A stretch of 64,000 nt of DNA, taken from Glycomyces tenuis DSM 44171 (GTDB taxonomy: Bacteria; Actinomycetota; Actinomycetes; Mycobacteriales; Micromonosporaceae). Of this stretch, positions 7,619 through 16,737 are shown piece after piece (positions within the stretch are counted from its first letter, which is position 1; each line of letters opens with the position of its first letter). Location of the stretch: positions 11,824 to 75,823 of the forward strand of contig NZ_ATYW01000021.1 of NCBI RefSeq assembly GCF_000427885.1, read 5' to 3'. The notes below the pieces were generated by a model. It did not search any database. It was given only the letters and a program-made list of their open reading frames with translations, and was not told where the DNA came from. The translations under genes and the position numbers were made by a program.

Positions 7619-8746
7619 ATGCTGAAGCGCTTGACCGTCCGGAGGGCGGACATCGTCCTCGGGGCCCTGCTCCTGGCGCTCTCCGAGCTGGCCGCCGTGG
7701 TGAGCCACTACTACATCGGCAACCCGCTGCCGGCCTACGCCTGGGTGGTGCTGCTCATCGGGCCGATCGCGCTGGTCTTCAAGCGCGACTACCCGCGCGT
7801 CGTGGTCACCATCGCGGTCGTCGCCATGGTCGTCCTCGCCCACCTCGAGCTCGGCCTGCTGCCCGCCGTCCCCGCCCTGGTGGCCATCGCCACCTCGATG
7901 TACCTCGGCTACCGCTCCTGGACCGTCACCGTCGTGCTCGCCCTGTCCGCGGTCATCGCCTTCGGCTACTGGTGGTCCGCCGATCGGAGCCTCAACGGCG
8001 AGGTCATCCGCAACACCCTGCTGTTCGTCGGCTGGCTGCACGTCGCGATGATCTCCGGTGAGGGGCGGCGCCAGCGCGACGCCTACATCGAGGAGGCCGA
8101 GCGCACCAAGGAGGAGGCGGTCAAGCGCAAGGCCGCCGACGAGCGCGTCCGCATCGCGCGCGAGCTGCACGATTCGCTGACGCACTCCATCTCCGTCATC
8201 CGCGTCCAGGCCGGCGTCGCCGTCCACTTGGCGCGCAAGCGCGGCGAGCAGCCCGCCGAGGCGCTCCTGGCCGTCGAGGAGGCCGCGAAGGACGCTACGA
8301 GGGAACTGCGGGAGACGCTCACGATGCTGCGCGACGACGACGGGCTGCGGCTCGGCCGCGTCAAGGACCTCGCCGAGCGCTACCAGGGGCTCGGCATGGA
8401 GATCGGCCTCGAATGCGAAGGCGTCGAAAGCCTCGACATCGACCCGGAGGCGGACCACGCCGCCTACCGGATCGTGCAGGAGGCGCTCACCAACGCCGTC
8501 CGCCACTCCGCGGGCGGCCGCGTCGAGGTCCGCATCGGCCGCCTCGGCGAGCTGCTCGACGTCGAGGTCGTCGACGACGGCCGCGTCGACGCCTTCGAGC
8601 CCGGCCGGGGCATCACCGGCATGCGCGAACGCGTCGACTCGCTCGGCGGCACGCTCATGGTCGGCCCGGACCCGCGCGGCTTCGCGGTCCGAGCCCAGCT
8701 CCCGGCGAAGGCCGAGGCCGGTGCGGAGCGGGAGGCGCTGCAGTGA
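7619..8746 (+). CDS. NarL-type sensor histidine kinase
   Basis: The 375-residue membrane kinase has four to five hydrophobic segments in residues 10-145, a short coiled linker, a HisKA_3 dimerisation domain with the phospho-accepting His in ARELHDSLTHS (residue 184), and a C-terminal HATPase with EALTNAVRHSAGG (N box) and GRGITGMRERV (G box). It belongs to the DesK/LiaS/NarX group. With very little extracytoplasmic sequence it probably senses the membrane. Its stop overlaps the GTG of the response regulator (GTGA), so the pair is translationally coupled. Confidence 0.92.
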   Translation: MLKRLTVRRADIVLGALLLALSELAAVVSHYYIGNPLPAYAWVVLLIGPIALVFKRDYPRVVVTIAVVAMVVLAHLELGLLPAVPALVAIATSMYLGYRSWTVTVVLALSAVIAFGYWWSADRSLNGEVIRNTLLFVGWLHVAMISGEGRRQRDAYIEEAERTKEEAVKRKAADERVRIARELHDSLTHSISVIRVQAGVAVHLARKRGEQPAEALLAVEEAAKDATRELRETLTMLRDDDGLRLGRVKDLAERYQGLGMEIGLECEGVESLDIDPEADHAAYRIVQEALTNAVRHSAGGRVEVRIGRLGELLDVEVVDDGRVDAFEPGRGITGMRERVDSLGGTLMVGPDPRGFAVRAQLPAKAEAGAEREALQ

Positions 8747-9405
8747 TCCGGGTGCTCCTCGCCGACGACCAGCCGCTCATGCGAGGCGGCTTCCGCGCGC
8801 TCATCGACGCCGAGGACGACATGACCGTCGTCGCCGAGGCCGCCGACGGGGTCGCCGCGGTCGAACTCGCCCTCGCCCACCGGCCCGACATCGCGCTCCT
8901 CGACGTCGAGATGCCCGGCGGCAACGGCATCCAGGCCGTCCGCGAGATCGCCGCGCTGGAGGCGCTGTCCGGGCTGCGCATCGTCATGCTCACCAACTAC
9001 TCCTTCGACGCCTACGTCTTCGACGCGCTGCGCGCCGGGGCGGCCGGGTACCTCGTCAAGGACACCGAACCCGAGGAGCTGCTGCGCTGCGTCCGCGCCG
9101 CCGCCTGCGGGGAGACCCTGCTGTCGCCGGCGATCGCCGCGAAGCTCGTGGCCGAGTACGTGGCCCATCCCCCGGCGCGGCTGGCCGGGAAGGTCGAGGG
9201 CCTGACCGGCCGCGAGACCGAGATCGTCGCGCTGGTCGCGCGGGGGCTGACCAACACCGAGATCGCCGAGCGGCTGTTCATCAGCCCGGCCACGGCCAAG
9301 ACGCACGTCCACCGGGCGATGATGAAGCTCGGCGTCAGGGACCGCGCCGGCCTGGTGGTCTTCGCCTACGAATCGGGCCTGGTGCAGCCCAAGGGCGCCG
9401 AGTGA
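8743..9405 (+). CDS. NarL/LuxR-type response regulator
   Basis: The 220-residue protein has an N-terminal receiver domain with acidic pocket LADDQ, phosphorylatable Asp54 in LLDVEMPGG and the conserved Lys in GYLVKDTEP, then a LuxR-type helix-turn-helix around residues 150-205 (LTGRETEIVALVARGLTNTE). The GTG at 8743 overlaps the kinase stop and is preferred over any later start because it supplies the first beta strand. It is the cognate partner of the kinase upstream. Targets are unknown; the palindrome at 7543-7560 could be an autoregulatory site. Confidence 0.93.
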   Translation: MIRVLLADDQPLMRGGFRALIDAEDDMTVVAEAADGVAAVELALAHRPDIALLDVEMPGGNGIQAVREIAALEALSGLRIVMLTNYSFDAYVFDALRAGAAGYLVKDTEPEELLRCVRAAACGETLLSPAIAAKLVAEYVAHPPARLAGKVEGLTGRETEIVALVARGLTNTEIAERLFISPATAKTHVHRAMMKLGVRDRAGLVVFAYESGLVQPKGAE

Positions 9406-9409
9406 GGGC

Positions 9410-10261
9410 TCAGCCGATCCCCGATTCCTCGGCGCTGTCCCCGCTGCGCTCCCCGGCGTTCGCCGAGACGTTGTACTCGGAGCCGAACAGCAGGACCGCG
9501 TTGGTGATCCACAGCCACACCAGGAAGACGATGACGCCGCCGAGGGTGCCGTAGGTCTTGTCGTAGTTGCCGAAGCTCGCCACGTACAGGCCGAACGCCG
9601 CCGAGGCTACGACCCACAGGACCACCGCCACGATCGCGCCGGGCGCGCGGAAGCGGAACGTCGAGCGCTTCGCCGGGGCCAGCCAGTACAGCAGCGCGAC
9701 GATCACCACCACCAGGACCAGGATGATCGGCCACTTCACCCACTGCCAGACGGTGACGGCGGTGCCGCCCGCGCCCACCGCCTCCCCGATCGCGGTGGCG
9801 ACGGCGCCGCCGGTGGCGGCGACGAGCGCGCACGCCGCCGTCAGCGCGCCGACGACCAGCGTCAGCACGACGCGGACGATCAGGACGGTCCACCACTTGC
9901 GGGTCTCGCCGGTGCCGTTCACCTCGTTGAGCGCCCGCGAGAACGCGGCGATGTAGTTGGAGGCGGCCCACAGCGCGGCGGCGAGGCCGATCAGGGCCAT
10001 GACCCCGGCGGTCGCCGGATTGGTCTGGAGGCCGGTGACCGCGTTCTCGATGATGGACATGGCGTCGGCGGGGGCCACGTCCTCGACGCCGCTCAGGAGC
10101 TCGCGGGTGGCGTCCTCGTCGAGCATGCCGATGAGCGAGGTGCCCACCAGGATCGCCGGGAAGAGCGACAGCACCGAGTAGTAGGTCAGCGCCGCGGCGT
10201 CGTCCAGGCGGTGCTCCGACAGGAACCGCTTCGCCGCGGCCACGAAGGATCGACGGCCCAT
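9410..10261 (-). CDS. YihY/BrkB family inner membrane protein
   Basis: The 283-residue protein is a polytopic YihY (BrkB-like, formerly RNase BN) family member. It begins with the conserved DDAAALTYYSVLSLFPAI block in which a re-entrant hydrophobic segment follows Leu-Ala/Tyr residues, contains NYIAAFSRALN in the middle and ends with the family signature YDKTYGTLGGVIVFLVW and LWITNAVLLFGSEYN. Six membrane segments are likely. The biochemical role of the family is unsettled. The ATG at 10261 follows GGTGGGA; a GTG three codons earlier is less likely. Its stop is 4 nt from the response regulator stop, so the two genes converge tightly. Confidence 0.9.
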   Translation of the reverse strand: MGRRSFVAAAKRFLSEHRLDDAAALTYYSVLSLFPAILVGTSLIGMLDEDATRELLSGVEDVAPADAMSIIENAVTGLQTNPATAGVMALIGLAAALWAASNYIAAFSRALNEVNGTGETRKWWTVLIVRVVLTLVVGALTAACALVAATGGAVATAIGEAVGAGGTAVTVWQWVKWPIILVLVVVIVALLYWLAPAKRSTFRFRAPGAIVAVVLWVVASAAFGLYVASFGNYDKTYGTLGGVIVFLVWLWITNAVLLFGSEYNVSANAGERSGDSAEESGIG

Positions 10262-10279
10262 GCTTCCCACCGTGCCAGC

Positions 10280-10745
10280 TGGGGGCGGCGTGCGCGCCTA
10301 AACGGACGATTCCGTCATCGGCGTCGCCGGTGTCCTCGCCGAGCTGCGTGGTGACCGCCCAGATGACGAAGACGTCGAGCACGATCACCAGCGCTGACCA
10401 CAGTGGGTACCGCGGTGCGAGGAGGCACTGGTTCACGGCGGAGACGGCCGCGACCACCAGCGCCAGCGCCGCCTTGCCGCGCAGGCGGCCGAGGCGCCCG
10501 CCCACCCCGATCAGCGCGAGCCCCAGGACGATCCCGCCGAGGCCGATGCCGAGGTTGACCCAGCCCAGGGCGTCGTCGGCGCGGTACCAGTAGCCGCCGC
10601 CCGAGAGGTCGAAGGTCTCGCCGCCGACCGCGTCGCAGCCGAGGAAGAGCTGCGAGACGCTGATGAGGAGCAGCAGGACCCCGGTGAAGGCCGGTACGCC
10701 GCGCGGTCGGCGCCGAGGCGGCGGATTCCAGTCCTGGCGAGTCAA
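10280..10745 (-). CDS. DUF7144-like membrane protein, 3' end unclear (possible frameshift)
   Basis: From a TTG at 10745 (preceded by AAGGGA) the frame encodes four membrane helices with the pattern of DUF7144 proteins, ending PLWSALVIVLDVFVIWAV and then TTQLGEDTGDADD near 10300. Such proteins normally stop there at about 140 residues. Here the same frame has no stop until 9366, deep inside the YihY gene, while the neighbouring frame has a TAG at about 10301-10303. I therefore give an approximate end at the conserved domain. Either a one-base shift has occurred (real or sequencing error) or the stop has been lost and the protein reads through into low-value Arg-rich sequence. Confidence 0.6.
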
Positions 10746-10821
10746 GTGCGTCCCTTGCGTGCCGTGAAGCGCTCTGCGGCGGATGGTCGGTGCCGCCTCA
10801 GCCTATAGACGAAGCGAGTTC

Positions 10822-11418
10822 CTATGTGGTCTGGCGCGCCGAGTCCGGGAGGCGTCTCAGCCAGTTGTCCAGCAGGGCGCTGCCGTCCTCGGTGAGGATC
10901 GACTCCGGGTGGAACTGCACCCCCTCGACGTCGAGGTCCCTGTGGCGCAGCGCCATGACGACGCCGTCGTCGGTGGTCGCGGCGATCGCCAGCGGAGGGG
11001 CGACGGTATCAGGCTCGACGGCCAGGGAGTGGTACCGGGTGGCGGTCAGCGGGTTCGCGCAGCCGGCGAACAGGCCGAGCCCGTCGTGGTGGATCGGGGA
11101 GGTCTCGCCGTGGCGCAGCTGCGGGGCCCGCGAGACCGTCGCGCCCCAGTGCTCGGCGATGACCTGGTGGCCCAGGCACACCCCGAGCATCGGGATCGAG
11201 GCGGCGAAGCGGTCGAGCAGCTCGTGGCCGAGCTCGGCCTCGTCGGGGCGCCCGGGGCCCGGGGAGAGGAGGATCCCGCCGGGGCGCAGCGCCTCGGCTT
11301 CGGCGAGGGTGACCTCGTCGGAGCGGCGGACCTCGACGCGCGCGCCGAGGGCGCGCAGGTAGCTGACGATGGTGTGGACGAAGGAGTCGCGGAAGTCGAC
11401 GACCAGGACGCTACCCAT
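10822..11418 (-). CDS. pabA: Glutamine amidotransferase, PabA/TrpG type
   Basis: The 198-residue protein is the class I glutamine amidotransferase subunit that hydrolyses glutamine and passes ammonia to a chorismate-using partner for p-aminobenzoate or anthranilate synthesis. It starts with VLVVDFRDSFVHTIV, has the nucleophile in GVCLGHQ, and the His-Glu pair in VQFHPESIL. Length is normal. In actinobacteria this gene sits beside the pknB/crgA region, as here. No PabB/TrpE partner is encoded in the window. The ATG at 11418 follows GGAGGG and lies within the last codons of the upstream small membrane protein gene, indicating coupling. Confidence 0.88.
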   Translation of the reverse strand: MGSVLVVDFRDSFVHTIVSYLRALGARVEVRRSDEVTLAEAEALRPGGILLSPGPGRPDEAELGHELLDRFAASIPMLGVCLGHQVIAEHWGATVSRAPQLRHGETSPIHHDGLGLFAGCANPLTATRYHSLAVEPDTVAPPLAIAATTDDGVVMALRHRDLDVEGVQFHPESILTEDGSALLDNWLRRLPDSARQTT

Positions 11419-11722
11419 CGCCCTCCGCAGTCTCGGCGTCATCGGGTGGCGTCGCGGTCTGGTAGTCCTCAGGGTCGAAGCCGGTGTGCTGGCAGTCGAC
11501 GCCCTGGGTGCAGGTGGGTTCGTCTCCGGCAGGCTGGTCATCGCCGCCCTCCTCGTTCTCGACGGTGCCGCCGACGTCGACGTTGCTCCACGGCATCATG
11601 GGGCGGATCGCCGGGAACGCCACGTACCACAGCAGCGCGAAGACCCCCGCCGCCAGTGCCAGCGAGCCTATGAGCTTACCCGGCAGGCCGCCCGGGATGC
11701 GCCTCCAGATCCATGAGTACAC
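11411..11722 (-). CDS. Small single-pass membrane protein between sortase and PabA
   Basis: The 103-residue protein has one N-terminal membrane helix (LIGSLALAAGVFALLWYVAF, residues about 17-36) and an acidic extracytoplasmic tail with two cysteines (CTQGVDCQH) that could form a disulfide. Nothing identifies a function. The GTG at 11722 follows GGAGG and begins one base after the sortase stop, and its own end overlaps pabA, so it is in the middle of a tight operon. The position suggests a role near the sortase or the envelope, by context only. Confidence 0.7.
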   Translation of the reverse strand: MYSWIWRRIPGGLPGKLIGSLALAAGVFALLWYVAFPAIRPMMPWSNVDVGGTVENEEGGDDQPAGDEPTCTQGVDCQHTGFDPEDYQTATPPDDAETAEGDG

Positions 11723-11723
11723 G

Positions 11724-12725
11724 TCAGGCCTCCGCGTCGATCGCTTCGTCCGGCATCTCGCCGTCGGGATCCCGCTCGTAGGTCTCCACGAGCTGGGAGT
11801 ACACGACGTACCGTTCGTAGTTGTCCCACAACGGATGGCAGGTGAACAGGGTCAGCCAGTAGTCGTCCTCGCCGGGCTCGACGCCCGGCTCGCCCGGCAC
11901 GGGCTCGGTGATCTCGACCTGGGTCTCGTCGACGACGACGTGCTCTTGGACCTCGTAGACGTAGAAGTGGTCCATGGTCTCGATGACGACCTTGTCGCCG
12001 GCCTCGAGCTCGCGGATCTTCTGGAAGATCGCGGGGACGTTGTGCCCCGCGAGGGTGAAGTTGCCCTGCTCGCCGGGGTAGGCGCCGTCGAGGTAGCGGC
12101 CGGGCGCGTACTCGATGTCGGCCAGGTCGGTGCCCTCGACGATGACCCACGACTCGGGGCGGATGTCCGGCGCCCACATGCGGGCGAAGGCGTCGCCGAG
12201 CTCGGGGACGGGGGCGGCGTCGCCGTCCTCCCCGCCCTCGGTGTCCCAGAGGACGTCGAGCTCGCTGGAGAGGTCCTCCTGCTGGTTGTTGATCTCGGCG
12301 CTGACGCCGAAGACCTCGTAGGCCGCGTAGAGCAGGACGACGACGCCGAAGGTGATGAGGACCTCGCCGACGCCGCGGACGGTCTTGCGGGTCTTGCCGG
12401 CGGCCTCGCCGTCGCGGTGACGCTTGACGGTCTGCTTCTTGCGCGTGGCGGACTCGGCGCCTTCGGGCGCGGGGACGGGGGCGTCCGGGATCTGGGGGAG
12501 GATCGCGGTGGCGTCGGGGGCCGGGATGAGGTCGGGCCGGCCTTGCTTCTTGGCCGCCGAGGGCGGCCGCAGCGGCGCGGTCTGGTCGTGCGGAGGGTGC
12601 GGTCGGGGCGACGGGCGCGCCGCAGGGTCGGGCGCGGGCACGGTGGCCCGGCCCGCGCTCGGGGCGGGCCGCGGCGGGGAGGAGGAGAGCTCCTCGCCGA
12701 AGGGCGACCAGTCCTGATCGTTCAC
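11724..12725 (-). CDS. Class E sortase
   Basis: The 333-residue protein is a cysteine transpeptidase that attaches surface proteins to the cell wall. A long Pro/Ala-rich cytosolic region (about 110 residues) precedes one membrane helix (GEVLITFGVVVLLYAAYEVFG), then the sortase barrel with catalytic His in FTLAGHN, Cys in LTLFTCHPLWDNYER and the downstream Arg. The TCHP block is the class E form. Class E enzymes usually read LAXTG-type signals; an LPVTG protein occurs in this window (GH10 xylanase). The GTG at 12725 gives the full N-terminus, although the nearest GGAGG is rather far (12 nt). Confidence 0.9.
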   Translation of the reverse strand: MNDQDWSPFGEELSSSPPRPAPSAGRATVPAPDPAARPSPRPHPPHDQTAPLRPPSAAKKQGRPDLIPAPDATAILPQIPDAPVPAPEGAESATRKKQTVKRHRDGEAAGKTRKTVRGVGEVLITFGVVVLLYAAYEVFGVSAEINNQQEDLSSELDVLWDTEGGEDGDAAPVPELGDAFARMWAPDIRPESWVIVEGTDLADIEYAPGRYLDGAYPGEQGNFTLAGHNVPAIFQKIRELEAGDKVVIETMDHFYVYEVQEHVVVDETQVEITEPVPGEPGVEPGEDDYWLTLFTCHPLWDNYERYVVYSQLVETYERDPDGEMPDEAIDAEA

Positions 12726-13240
12726 CTGGGAACATCGCCTCCGTCAGATCATGTGTTCGACTCGTTGGGGGATGGTTTCGCAACCATAACGCCCCACGCC
12801 ATCCTAAGGTGACGCCTCGAATCCAAGTATCGCCCGAACGGGCCCGTGAGCGGGTACCACCGCGCCATCGAGGCGGGCTCCAGGCCCGATTCCACCGAAG
12901 AGACAGTCCCGCAGCCGCATCGGACGGCCGCATGGGAACACCCTACGGCGCACCGTCAAATCCGCACCGTCGAACTCGCGAACGGCGCACGCGGTCGTCC
13001 CGCGATCCCGGCTCCGAATCGCGGCCCGCCCGACTCCGCTCCGAGCGGTGCGCCGGCGCGCGGTGACTCGACGCCGAGCTCCGCTCGGACACGGATCTCC
13101 CGAGCGCTTTCCGGCCGCGACGCCCGAGCGAAGCGGCGCCGCCGCCGCGGGAACGCTCCCGGACCGGCCTGGGGCGTGGACATCGACGAGGCGGGCGGTA
13201 CCCTGAACTTCGGATATTTCCCTCAATTGGAGAACCGCCG
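12726..13240. other. 515 bp divergent intergenic region, sortase operon / crgA
   Basis: No convincing gene is seen in this GC-rich stretch on either strand; open frames here have atypical composition and no recognisable domains. It contains a small hairpin, ATGGTT-tcgc-AACCAT, at 12772-12787 on the sortase side, and must hold the promoters for both the leftward sortase operon and rightward crgA. Confidence 0.5.
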
Positions 13241-13504
13241 ATGCCGAAGTCACGTGTGCGCAAGAAGAAGGTCTACTCGAGCCCTTCGGGAAAGAGCTCC
13301 CAGGGCGGCGAGAGCTACAACGATCCCAGCCCGCTGTGGGTGCCGATCACCGCTGTCGCGCTCATCGTGATCGGCATCGGCTGGCTGACGCTGTTCTACC
13401 TCTCGGGCATGGCGTACCCCGTCGCCGCCTGGGGCTATTGGAACCTCGCGGTCGGCTTCTCGGCCATGGTCGCGGCCCTGCTGGTCCTCTCCAAGTGGAG
13501 ATGA
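13241..13504 (+). CDS. crgA: Cell division protein CrgA
   Basis: The 87-residue protein is CrgA, an actinobacterial septum protein that binds FtsZ-ring and peptidoglycan synthesis partners and coordinates sporulation septation. It shows the family build: a basic N-terminus (MPKSRVRKKK), a Ser/Gly linker, NPLW-like SPLWVPITAVALIVIGIGWLTLFYL as the first helix, then GMAYPVAAWGYWNL and the second helix ending LLVLSKWR. GGAGAA precedes the ATG. Its neighbours sortase E and pabA match the conserved region near the origin of actinobacterial chromosomes. Confidence 0.95.
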   Translation: MPKSRVRKKKVYSSPSGKSSQGGESYNDPSPLWVPITAVALIVIGIGWLTLFYLSGMAYPVAAWGYWNLAVGFSAMVAALLVLSKWR

Positions 13505-13562
13505 CCACCGAACCGCGACCTTGAACGCTCGCCGCGCGCGACCTATGGGATGACGACCCCGC

Positions 13563-14720
13563 CTACAGGAGCTCGAACACCGTCGCGTTGGCCATGCCGC
13601 CTCCTTCGCACATCGTCTGGAGGCCCCGCCTCGCGCCGACGTCGCGCATGTAGTGCAGCATCGTCGTCGCCAGCCTCGCCCCCGAGGCTCCCAGCGGGTG
13701 TCCCAGCGCGATCGCCCCGCCGCGCGGGTTCAACCGCTCCTCGTCGGCTCCCGTCTCGGCCAGCCATGCCAGCGGGATCGACGCGAACGCCTCGTTGACC
13801 TCGAACACGTCGATCTCGTCGAGGTCCAGCCCGGCCCTGCGCAGGATCCGCGCCGTCGCGGGGATCGGCGCGTCCAGCATCATCACCGGGTCCGAGCCGA
13901 CCGTCGTCGCCGCCGCGATCCGCGCCATCGGCCGCACCCCGAGCCGGCGCGCGTGCGCGTCGGTGGTGATCACCAGCGCCGCCGCCCCGTCCGAGATCTG
14001 CGACGACGAGCCCGCCGTCACCGACCCGTCCGCTCTGAACACCGGCTTCAGACCGGCCAGCTTCTCCATGCTCGTGTCGCGCCGGATCCCCTCGTCGGCC
14101 ACGACGCCGGCCAGCGGCGCGATCTCCGAGGCGAACACGCCCTTGTCGGCCGCCGCCGCGGCCCGCTCGTGGCTGGTCAGCGCGAACGCGTCCATCGCCT
14201 CCCGGCTCACCCCGTAGCGCTCGGCCACCAGCTCCGCCGCGACGCCCTGATTGAACGGCACCGCCGCGGCGGCGTCCACGCGGTCGCCGTAGCGCTCGCG
14301 CACCGCCGGGCCGTACGGCTCCCCCGCGCCCGTGCCGACGTTCGAGCCCATCGGCACGCGCGTCATCGACTCGACGCCACCGGCGACGACCACGTCCGCG
14401 TGCCCGGCCATGACCGCGGCGGCGGCACTGCTGATCGCCTGCTGGCCCGAGCCGCACTGCCGGTCGAGCGTCGTCCCGGGGATCGTCTCGGGCCACCCGG
14501 CCGCCAGGACCGCGTTGCGCGCGATGTTCCAGGACTGCTCCCCGACCTGCGAGACGCAGCCGAGCACGACGTCGTCGACCGCGTCCGGCTCCAGCCCGGA
14601 ACGCTCCAGCGCCGCTCCCAAGGCGTGCGCCGCCAGGTCGACCGCGTGGACCCCCGAGAGTCCGCCGCCGCGCTTGCCGACCGGAGTGCGCGCGGCGGCG
14701 AGGACGACGGCCTCAGGCAT
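13563..14720 (-). CDS. Acetyl-CoA C-acetyltransferase (thiolase)
   Basis: The 385-residue protein is a type II thiolase, condensing or cleaving acetoacetyl/3-ketoacyl-CoA in the cytosol. The acyl-accepting Cys is in LDRQCGSGQQA (residue 89), the NEAF motif follows at about 305, the catalytic His is in GGAIALGHPLG and the second Cys in TMCEGGGMANA near the C-terminus. Length is normal. Its ATG at 14720 lies within the last codons of the upstream PEBP gene, so the two are co-translated. It could serve fatty acid or branched-chain catabolism or ketogenesis; the context does not decide. Confidence 0.93.
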   Translation of the reverse strand: MPEAVVLAAARTPVGKRGGGLSGVHAVDLAAHALGAALERSGLEPDAVDDVVLGCVSQVGEQSWNIARNAVLAAGWPETIPGTTLDRQCGSGQQAISSAAAAVMAGHADVVVAGGVESMTRVPMGSNVGTGAGEPYGPAVRERYGDRVDAAAAVPFNQGVAAELVAERYGVSREAMDAFALTSHERAAAAADKGVFASEIAPLAGVVADEGIRRDTSMEKLAGLKPVFRADGSVTAGSSSQISDGAAALVITTDAHARRLGVRPMARIAAATTVGSDPVMMLDAPIPATARILRRAGLDLDEIDVFEVNEAFASIPLAWLAETGADEERLNPRGGAIALGHPLGASGARLATTMLHYMRDVGARRGLQTMCEGGGMANATVFELL

Positions 14721-15228
14721 TGCGGTACACCGGGGTGATCAGGCCCCTGGCCAGCACGTTGAAGGTGATGTTGAACGAGCCGAACGCCATCGACGCGTCG
14801 GAGGGCACTCCCACCTTCTGCTGCAAGGCGTGGACGGCGAAGATGTAGCGGTGCGGGTAGTCGCCCGGCGGCGGGGCCGCGCCCGCGAAGCCGGCCTTGC
14901 CCGAGTCGGTGCGCAGCTGCACCACGCCGGCGGGCGGGTCGAGGTCGGCGCCGGTGGGCAGCTCGGTGACCGTCGGGTCGAGGTCGAGCATCATCCAGTG
15001 CCACCAGCCCGAGCCGGTGGGCGCGTCGGGGTCGAAGCAGGTCACGGCGAACGCGGCGGTCTCCTCGGGGAAGCCCGACCAGGACAGCTGGGGTGAGACG
15101 TCCCGGCCCGACAGGTGGGCCTCGGGGAGCGTCTCGCCGTCGGCGACGTCGGCGGACGTCACCTCGAACGATGGAACTTGCGGAAGGAAGTCGTACGGCC
15201 AGGGTGCCTGCGGACGGTCGAGCGTCAT
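14713..15228 (-). CDS. YbhB/YbcL family PEBP protein (Raf kinase inhibitor-like)
   Basis: The 171-residue protein has the phosphatidylethanolamine-binding fold as found in bacterial YbhB. Recognisable blocks are RDVSPQLSWSGFPEE, VTCFDPDAPTGSGWWHW and the ligand-pocket sequence GDYPHRYIFAVHAL. Function in bacteria is not established. AGGAGG precedes the ATG at 15228. It is the first gene of a leftward pair with the thiolase and diverges from the aminotransferase gene. Confidence 0.88.
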   Translation of the reverse strand: MTLDRPQAPWPYDFLPQVPSFEVTSADVADGETLPEAHLSGRDVSPQLSWSGFPEETAAFAVTCFDPDAPTGSGWWHWMMLDLDPTVTELPTGADLDPPAGVVQLRTDSGKAGFAGAAPPPGDYPHRYIFAVHALQQKVGVPSDASMAFGSFNITFNVLARGLITPVYRNA

Positions 15229-15420
15229 CGTGTCCTCCTACTGATCGGCGACGGGTGCCGAAAGCCGGGAAGCCATGGCGAACCCGCTGAGGCCCAACAG
15301 AGCCCCACTACAGCACACCGTAGCGCCCCGCGCGGCCGGGCGCGGCCAGGGCCGCCGTGCGCCGCGGGCGGCGCGCATGCCGCTCGACGCTGCCGGGGAG
15401 CGGCGCATACGCTGGTGGGC

Positions 15421-16515
15421 ATGCCGAACACCGACGTCATCTCATTCTCCAGGGGCGCCCCGTCGCTCGACATCGTCGACACCGAGGGCCTCAAGACCGC
15501 CGCGGCCGCCGCGCTCGACGCCGACCCAGCGCGGGTCACCGGCTACGGCACCTCCGTGGGCTACCCGCCGCTGCGCGAGTGGATCGCCGCGAAGCACGAG
15601 GTCGAGCCGGAGAACGTGCTCGTCACCAACGGCTCGATGCAGGCCGACGCCTTCCTGTTCGACGAGCTGGTGGAGTCCGGCTCGCCCGTCGTCGTCGAGC
15701 GGCCGACCTACGACCGGACCCTCCTGGGGCTGCGCCAGCGGCGCGGCGAGCTGCACCCGGTGGCCGTGCAGGCCGACGGCCTCGACGTCGACGAGCTCGA
15801 AGCCGTCCTCAAGGGCGGGGTGCGGCCGAGCCTGGCGCACATCATCCCGAACTTCCAGAACCCCGCCGGTGTGACGCTCTCGGGCGACAAGCGGCGCCGC
15901 CTCCTCGAACTCGCGGACGAGTACGACTTCACGATCTTCGAGGACGACCCGTACCTGGACATCCGCTTCCGCGGCGAGCAGTTCCCGACCATGCTCTCGC
16001 AGGACGCGCAGGGGCGCGTGGTGTACGCGTCCTCGTTCTCCAAGACCGTGTGCCCGGGGCTGCGCACCGGCTACCTGGTCGGCCCGGCCGAGCTCATCGG
16101 CCGGATCGCGAAGGCCGCCACGAACACCTACATCGCGCCGAACATGTTCGCGCAGGCGACGATCTACCAGTTCGCGCAGGCGGGCGCGCTCGAGCGTTCC
16201 ATCGCCACGGTGAAGGCGGCGCTGGAGGAGCGCGTGGACCAGCTCTCGGCCTCGCTGCGGGCGCACCTGCCGAACGCCGAGTTCGTGGTGCCCGACGGCG
16301 GCTACTTCCTGTGGGTGGACCTGGGCGAGGGCGTCGACTGCGAGAAGGTCGCCTCGGCCGCCGCCGACGAGGGCGTGCAGGTCGTCAAGGGCACCGACTT
16401 CGTGGTCGACGGCGGGGAGTCGTGCCTGCGTCTGGCCTACTCGGCCGTGCAGGCCGACCGGATCGACGAGGGCGTGCGCCGCCTGGCGAAGGCCGTCGAG
16501 TCCGCCCGCGCCTAG
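15421..16515 (+). CDS. PLP-dependent aminotransferase (fold type I, LysN/MocR-C-terminal type)
   Basis: The 364-residue enzyme belongs to the class I/II aminotransferases closest in style to 2-aminoadipate aminotransferase. The motifs are YGTSVGYPPLREWIA, VTNGSMQA (PLP phosphate), PNFQNPAGVTLS (Asn binding), FEDDPYLDIRF (Asp to pyridine N) and the Schiff-base Lys208 in SSFSKTVCPGLRTGY. It has no helix-turn-helix domain, so it is not a MocR regulator. Substrate is not determinable. The ATG at 15421 follows GGTGGG. Confidence 0.88.
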   Translation: MPNTDVISFSRGAPSLDIVDTEGLKTAAAAALDADPARVTGYGTSVGYPPLREWIAAKHEVEPENVLVTNGSMQADAFLFDELVESGSPVVVERPTYDRTLLGLRQRRGELHPVAVQADGLDVDELEAVLKGGVRPSLAHIIPNFQNPAGVTLSGDKRRRLLELADEYDFTIFEDDPYLDIRFRGEQFPTMLSQDAQGRVVYASSFSKTVCPGLRTGYLVGPAELIGRIAKAATNTYIAPNMFAQATIYQFAQAGALERSIATVKAALEERVDQLSASLRAHLPNAEFVVPDGGYFLWVDLGEGVDCEKVASAAADEGVQVVKGTDFVVDGGESCLRLAYSAVQADRIDEGVRRLAKAVESARA

Positions 16516-16737
16516 GCGTTCCTCGCCGCCGGGAGAGCAGCGAAAGCGCCTGCCGGGGGCCGGGTTCGCCTGCGCCTAGGGGGCGTTGAACGGTCCCGGC
16601 CGGCCTGAATCCGGCCCGCCCGTCGAGCCCACCACCACAAGGGCGCCGCTGCGCGGCGCCTGGCCGTGTGCCCGTCGCCCACTGCCACCCGACATCGTGC
16701 TCGCTGCGCTCGCTCGGTAAGGGAAGGCTGCGTTGTC

